From Myxococcota bacterium (GTDB lineage: Bacteria > Myxococcota_A > Polyangia > Fen-1088): 32,263 nucleotides of DNA. A program made the translations under genes and the position numbers. The stretch spans positions 79,324 to 111,586 of the forward strand of contig JAICYS010000001.1 of NCBI GenBank assembly GCA_025934105.1, in the 5' to 3' direction. The notes beneath the pieces are model-generated. The model was given only the letters and a program-made list of their open reading frames with translations. It searched no databases and was not told the origin of the DNA. Positions 26,949 through 32,263 of this stretch are shown piece after piece (the stretch's first letter is position 1; the number at the start of each line of letters is the position of its first letter).

Positions 26949-27596
26949 CTACGTTCCCTGGTCGGGCCGCGGATAACCTTTGCGGAAGAGCCGAAGGGTC
27001 GCGGTGGCGGTCCCGTCAACCTCGGTCTGCGTCGGGGCGATGTCCAAGCTGCCCATGTCGGGAAGACCCCGCGCGAGCGACATGGCGGTGCCGCGACTGA
27101 GCTCGTCGGGTTTGGAGGCGGAGAGCACGATCTCGCAGAGGCTGGTCAGACAGCGGACGCTCTGGACCTTGAACTGAGCGCCGTCCTTGGCGGCGGCGTC
27201 CGCGGCGCCCTGCAGCTCCGACTCCATGGCGGAGGCCCAGGCCCCATCCCGCACCTGGCTCTTCAGCGCCGCCGCGATGGCCTCGGCCCGATCCTGCTCC
27301 TTCTCCTTCAGCGCCTCGAAGTCCGGCGGCCCGTCGGGTGCCTTGGGCGCCGCCTGCGAACCCGCCGCATTGGCGGCGAGTTGCCTGAGCTCCAGAACGG
27401 ACAGGCGGCGCTCCATTCGGTCCATCGATTGCACGAGGCGGTCGTCGCCCGTCGGTGCGCCGGCTGGGGCCCGCTCAGCGGTGGCAGAGGTCGCATCGAC
27501 AGCTCGGGGGGCCCGTCCCCTTCCGAGCCGGTAAGCCGCCACGCCAACCAGGACTACCCCAACGACGGACACCACAACAGGAATCGATTTCCGCAT
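26949..27596 (-). CDS. Hypothetical membrane-anchored protein
   Basis: 215 aa, N-terminal TM, SD GGAGG upstream of ATG 27596; two Cys in VRCLTSLCEIVLS. Confidence 0.7.
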   Translation of the reverse strand: MRKSIPVVVSVVGVVLVGVAAYRLGRGRAPRAVDATSATAERAPAGAPTGDDRLVQSMDRMERRLSVLELRQLAANAAGSQAAPKAPDGPPDFEALKEKEQDRAEAIAAALKSQVRDGAWASAMESELQGAADAAAKDGAQFKVQSVRCLTSLCEIVLSASKPDELSRGTAMSLARGLPDMGSLDIAPTQTEVDGTATATLRLFRKGYPRPDQGT

Positions 27597-27643
27597 CTTA
27601 TCGCCCTCCACCCTTGTGTCTCAATGCGCAGGTGATCGAACAA

Positions 27644-27691
27644 AGTGGCTCCCGGATCTCTCCGCCCTGGGGCAGGGTGCCGGGAGCCACT
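27644..27691 (-). terminator. Hairpin terminator candidate downstream of the 6-Cys secreted protein gene
   Basis: Perfect 12-bp arms AGTGGCTCCCGG / CCGGGAGCCACT with inner hairpin CCCTG-GGG-CAGGG; minus side continues TTTGTT, plus side CGGTTTT. Confidence 0.55.
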
Positions 27692-27742
27692 CGGTTTTGC
27701 AAAGAGGCCGCAGATCGTTTTAGACCTTCGGCCAGCTGTCAA

Positions 27743-28198
27743 CTAGTAGTTGGCGCTCCACCAAACCGACGACGAGTTCGGGATGTAACACTGAATTTCC
27801 GCGCTGTACGATCCGGCCGTCAACGGGACGTAGAACGACACGATGTTCCCCGCTCGCGTGCCCGTGTAGACCGACGAGCCTCCCCCGCTGGCGGACGTAA
27901 TCAGGTAACACGTCGCGCTCGTGCTGCTCGTGGCGATCGCGAAGTTGTAGGCGCCGTCTTGCCACGCCATCGGACACATGGCCCAGGCGTACCCCCCCGA
28001 ATTGTTCGTGAACTGGCCGCTTCCGCCGAGCGCGCAGCTGGTCGAACCAGGCGCGCACGAGAGCTGCGGATACGGAGAGGTTCCCGACACCAGCACGCAG
28101 GCGTCGGGATTCATCGAGAGGGCCGAAGCCGACGCAAACTGCGAGGCCGCCAGCACACAGACGCCGAACACTACTGCCACCACCTTCGATCGATGCAT
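27743..28198 (-). CDS. Secreted protein with six cysteines, unknown function
   Basis: Signal peptide MHRSKVVAVVFGVCVLAASQFASASA; SD AAAGGAG 6 nt before ATG 28198. Confidence 0.75.
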   Translation of the reverse strand: MHRSKVVAVVFGVCVLAASQFASASALSMNPDACVLVSGTSPYPQLSCAPGSTSCALGGSGQFTNNSGGYAWAMCPMAWQDGAYNFAIATSSTSATCYLITSASGGGSSVYTGTRAGNIVSFYVPLTAGSYSAEIQCYIPNSSSVWWSANY

Positions 28199-28639
28199 TG
28201 AGTTCTCCTTTGAGAGGGACGTGCAGGATCGCGAGCCTCGGCCACCCCTCGGCCACACCGACCCCTGCTCCATTGGCGCCCGGACTGTAATCAGCGAGTT
28301 TTTCGCTCGCAATTATTTTCAATCGTTTGACGTCAAATCGTTGCGCGATGTCGAATGATCAAAAACATTGACAACATCACGCAAGTCATCGAAGTCGCGG
28401 ATCATTTTGCGTCAACTCCCGCCGCCGCCGGCATGCTCGGCCAATCTTCTGTGACGCCGCGAACAACCCAAGCGCACGCCGAACGCTTTCACGCCGTCGC
28501 ACATAAGTGTTGGAGCAAACCAAGTCGCGCTCAACAGCTGGACGGTTCGCTCGCGTCGCCTTTTATCGAACGGCGGAGTGACCGCGCCGCGGGCCTCGCC
28601 CTGTGTTCCCGCGCGCAGGCCGCGGCGCCCGCCGGAGGC

Positions 28640-28845
28640 TCACTTCACGACGCCCACGCTGACCTGACCTTCGCGGCGGAGGACCGTGAGGCTCAGGGTC
28701 TGGTGGTGGTTCTCCAGCCGCAGGTCGATCCGGCCGCTGCCGAGCGAGATGCCGTTCATGGGCAGCTCGCCCAGCGCGGGCGGCAGCACCGAGTACAATC
28801 GATCGTCCGGCAGCTGGCCGAGCCGGCCAGGGTCAAATGGGGAAC
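28640..28845 (-). pseudogene. C-terminal fragment, possibly a glycoside hydrolase (glycogen-debranching-type) remnant
   Basis: DDRLYSVLPPALGELPMNGISLGSGRIDLRLENHHQTLSLTVL; only the tail looks protein-like. Confidence 0.3.
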
Positions 28846-28849
28846 GGTC

Positions 28850-29340
28850 GGGACAACACGACGTATGTGACGCCGTCCTTCGTGAGCACCCCGGCCGTCG
28901 CCGTTCTCGGGCCCAGACCATGGCCGGCTCTGCGACGGCCTTTACCGTCGGCCAGGGCTGGCCGAAGTCGTAAGGGCCCGTCGTCAGCGGCCGGCCGGGT
29001 ACTCCCACTCCAGGGCCTTCACGTGGCCGTTCGTGTCGACGTAATAGACGTCCAGCGGCTGCACCCAGAAGCGTACTCCAGCGCGCCGGCCAGCGGCGCG
29101 TTGGCGTTGACGTCAGCGTCTCCGTTGCTCGAGTCCTCGCATTGATCGGCGATCTCGCCGTTGTTCGTGCTGAAAGTGCCGGTCTGCGCGTACCAGCCGG
29201 TGTCATTCCCCTGCAAGATGACGGGGTCGGACATCGTCTCCATGATCTCGTGAGACAACATCACCGGCATCGACTCGAACATAACCGCGCCGAACGGATT
29301 CCCGGACAGCCTTTGGTCGTTACCCGTTGGCGGGGCCGCC
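28850..29340 (-). pseudogene. Frameshifted secreted protein with HEIMETMSDP / GEIADQCED motif (metalloprotease-like)
   Basis: Protein-like segments in different minus frames: VMLSHEIMETMSDP...NNGEIADQCED, then LDVYYVDTNGHVKALEWEYPAGR, GPYDFGQPWPTVKAVAEPAMVWA, GVLTKDGVTYVVLSRPFPI-stop. Confidence 0.45.
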
Positions 29341-29482
29341 GACGTCATAGCCGTTCGTCCCTTTTGGTGATGATCAACGTCAATGGATTGGTGACGCCGG
29401 GATCCCGCCCCAATCGGCGACGGTGGCGCTGGCCACGCCTGTGAGAGCTCGAGCTCGCGGAACAGATCGCCGAGGCCGGCGT

Positions 29483-30298
29483 CTACCGACCCGCACTGTA
29501 CCGGTCGCGCCACGCGCGCCTGCCGTCGAGCCCGAGCCGGGTTAGTCGCGGGACGACCAGCCGTTCGACAGCCGCATAAAATGCTTCGACCCGCGCCTCA
29601 GGCTCGAGTACGCCGAGCTCGGCGTATTTCGAATTGAAGGCAACATTCGCCTGAAGCCAGTGCAGTGCCGGAGCCGCGATCTGTTGCTCCATCGCCCCCA
29701 GACCGGCGCGCGCCTCCTGCTGCAGCGCTGCGCGAGCTGGCTCATCGAGTGCAGGCCACCAAGCGGAGATCGCGCTCCATCCGAGCCGCTGGTGCCGGAC
29801 CTCATCAATCAGGATCCGCTCCAGTACCGCCCGCGTGAGCGGCTCGCGGGCGGCGCGCCGGCCCGCCCGGAACATGGCGAGCGAGATGGTCTCTCCGACG
29901 GCGACCTCGATCAGCACCAGAGCGCAGACGCGCCTCGTCGGGTCTGTCAGCGGCCCCAGCCGGGCATGAACGAGACTCGCGTCGTAGCGAGGTGGCGGCG
30001 CACCGAGCCGCGCGCCAGTCGCCGCGCACAGCTTCGCGTGGAAGATCTCGTCGTGCGCCGCCGCAAGGAACAGCGCGGTCCAGCCCGCACCGATCGGCGA
30101 TCGGGTGCTCGCCCGCGCAAGGGCCCGGAAGATCAGCGCGGACCGGAGCTCTTCGGCGGCTCTCAGCGGCCACGCGTTACGCGCGAACGCAACTTCGGCC
30201 TGCTCGTATCCAGCCAGTACCGGCAGCGGGAACTGGTCTAGGGGACCTCCTGCCTGCAGGAAAGCGCCGCGGTCAGCCCCGGGAGCCGCCGTCGTCAT
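29483..30298 (-). CDS. Ferritin-like domain protein
   Basis: Two E...ExxH-type helical motifs: HDEIFHAKLC and EVAVGETISLAMFRA...LIDEVRHQRLGW. Confidence 0.7.
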   Translation of the reverse strand: MTTAAPGADRGAFLQAGGPLDQFPLPVLAGYEQAEVAFARNAWPLRAAEELRSALIFRALARASTRSPIGAGWTALFLAAAHDEIFHAKLCAATGARLGAPPPRYDASLVHARLGPLTDPTRRVCALVLIEVAVGETISLAMFRAGRRAAREPLTRAVLERILIDEVRHQRLGWSAISAWWPALDEPARAALQQEARAGLGAMEQQIAAPALHWLQANVAFNSKYAELGVLEPEARVEAFYAAVERLVVPRLTRLGLDGRRAWRDRYSAGR

Positions 30299-30355
30299 CC
30301 TTGGCGGGTCCGTCGGGGGACCGGCAGTCCCCGGTTTGGAGCGACCTTACGGCCA

Positions 30356-30868
30356 TCAATCCCCGACACCCCCATCAACGTGGCCGGTAGCGCCATCGAG
30401 CACGACAACACCGCCATCGATCCTGCACGGCCCGCCAGTCGCCGGCACGGAGCCCGTGCCGAGCCACCAGGTCCCCCCCGCCGCGCGGCAAGCAGTCTCT
30501 TCCGCGCATGCTTCCGCCAAGACGCTGCTCGCTTCAGGCCGGCCACAGATGCACGGGTCTGGGTTCCCGTTCCCACAGGGGGGGGGGAGGCTGCCACCAG
30601 TGCCGGTGCTTCCACCTGTGCTCGCTGTGCTGGCTGCTCCGCCCGCCCCGCCGGGCCCAGCGCCGCCACCCGCCCCACCGGTGACCGGCGCTCCACCCAC
30701 CCCACCGGTCCCCGTGCCACCTGTGTTGACGGGCATGGATGCTCCGGCCGTGCCGCCGGCGGCCGCGCCGCCGGTTGCGTCTGTGCCGAGCTTCTCGCTG
30801 GCGCTGCAGCCGGCGAGCACTACGCCGCCAGCGAGGACCATCTGTCGCAACCGCTCTTGCCAGCTCAC
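30356..30868 (-). CDS. Lipoprotein with Gly-rich tether and Cys-containing C-terminus
   Basis: VVLAGCSAS lipobox; TGG/GGA-rich linker; CGNGNPDPCICGR. Confidence 0.7.
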   Translation of the reverse strand: MSWQERLRQMVLAGGVVLAGCSASEKLGTDATGGAAAGGTAGASMPVNTGGTGTGGVGGAPVTGGAGGGAGPGGAGGAASTASTGGSTGTGGSLPPPCGNGNPDPCICGRPEASSVLAEACAEETACRAAGGTWWLGTGSVPATGGPCRIDGGVVVLDGATGHVDGGVGD

Positions 30869-31454
30869 ATGGGCCTCCGTCCGGTCATTCTGTTCCAGAA
30901 CGCAGCAATTGGTATACCGACGGCTTTATCCGCTTCAGTCGCGCCGATATCCCATCAGGGTCACGACAGCCGTGTCGCGCGAGACTCAAAATCCTGAGGG
31001 GCCCGAGAGAGCTCACTTCTAACAGGGCGCCAGCACGATACCGCGATGCGCGATCTGATCCGAGCGCCGGCGCAGGAAGGCGTTCCCACGCCCGGCCAAT
31101 GATGTCCAACATCTTCTCGCTGCCCCTGCGGTGGTGATGTTGCTGTCGATGAGCCGGCCGGTGTTGATGAAGCCTCGTGAAAGGACCGGCGGCTCCATGC
31201 GCGACCAGAGGCGGGGCAGCAGGACATGACCGGCCGGCTCGACACCCGACCGGACGCAACCTCAACGCGCCGCCGATCGCGGAGGCTCACCCGGGTGGCC
31301 ACGACGTGCACCATGAACACGACACCGCGCCTAGCGATATCGATCCACACCGATCCGGTCTATCGCGTAGGAGCCGGACGATCCAGGCCCCACGTTTCTC
31401 GGAAAATCGTCGATGTCGACCAGGGCAACGCGCACCACCGTGAACGCAAGCACC

Positions 31455-32263
31455 GCGATGAGACGGGGGGTCGACGCTCTCGACGCCTACCACCGGCCGC
31501 AGGACGAGCTCGCGATGGTGCGGGACGGTCTCAAACCGAAGGGTCCAGCGAAGAGGATCCGCTTCACCGAATTCGCCGGCCTCGCTCTTCGAAGACAAGC
31601 TCAAAACGAGGCGAGTGAAGTCAGCCAAGTCGCGCCAGAAGTGGGAGTCGGTGAGCCGGCTGCACCTGGCTCTGGCGTTCGGTGATCTCTTCGTCGATGC
31701 GATCCGTCGGACGGACATCAAGGCCTGGAAAGAATCGATGGGAGAGATGATCCAGGCTGGCGAGCTGCACCCGAACACCGCGAACGATAGGCTCGCGCTG
31801 CTCGGACGCACCCTCGCCGCAGCGGCGGTGGAGTTCGAGTGGGAGAGAAATCCGATCACCGGCATCGATCGCTTCGATAATTCCGAGCACCCCACCTACA
31901 CCGAAGAGGAGCCCAACTCGCTCACGGTGGAGGAGGTCCGGAAGTTCCTGGCGGCTCTGAAGGCGGCGTTCCCGCAGGACTTCGCGATGGCGACGCTCGG
32001 TTGGGCTGCGTCCTTCGAGTCTCCGGCCGCTCCGGCGGTGCGGTCCGCTCGCGGACGTGAAGTGGGACGAGAACGTGCTCCTGGTCCGGCGCTCTCAGAG
32101 GGTTGGGGACGAGGTGATGGAGACGACCAGACCAAGAAGCGCCAGAAGCTCTTTCGTCCTACCGAGCTCCTGGACGCCTTGCGATAGCATGTCGGTCACC
32201 AGATCCGCGAGGAAATCAGGGCCAAGACCGGCCTGCTCTTCCCGTCCGAGACGGGAGGCTTCC
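31455..32263 (+). pseudogene. Degraded tyrosine recombinase/phage integrase, continues beyond window
   Basis: Core-binding region KSAKSRQKWESVSRLHLALAFGDLFVDAIRRTDIKAWKE; catalytic segment GLRPSSLRPLR in a second frame; later frame has in-frame TAG then HVGHQIREEIRAKTGLLFPSETGGF. Confidence 0.7.

Noticed and set aside
30885-31265. 126-aa minus-strand ORF containing KMLDIIGRAWERLPAPALGSDRASRYRAGAL
   Set aside because: A short stretch looks protein-like but no family is recognisable and the rest is shadow-like.

Overview
High-GC bacterial chromosomal window. Lipoproteins with Gly-rich tethers and FN3/FG-GAP repeats suggest Myxococcota-like composition (inference only). Left part: fatty-acid desaturase, Sfp-type PPTase and nuoB on the minus strand, divergent from nuoH. 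Next is a TetR + NTF2-like gene pair bracketed by 42-bp inverted repeats (41/42 identical) with CTAG at both outer ends, a candidate non-autonomous mobile cassette. Middle: a six-repeat lipoprotein, a ComJ-like small-ORF cluster, a TetR/VOC operon with a clear operator-promoter, an NfeD/flotillin pair, a zinc alcohol dehydrogenase, a WxG-repeat lipoprotein and a 1503-aa FN3/FG-GAP lipoprotein. Then comes a tightly overlapping PadR-TolC-RND-MFP efflux operon. Right part (about 26-32 kb) is accessory and partly decayed: frameshifted ricin-type lectin, 6-Cys secreted protein, broken HExxE-type protein, ferritin-like protein, lipoprotein with a C10 tract, and a degraded tyrosine recombinase at the window edge. 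No CRISPR array, rRNA or tRNA was recognised. I found no convincing wholly new system. The best leads are the inverted-repeat cassette, the RND pump with an altered TM4/TM10 proton relay, and several promoters that place the transcription start at the start codon (leaderless mRNAs).
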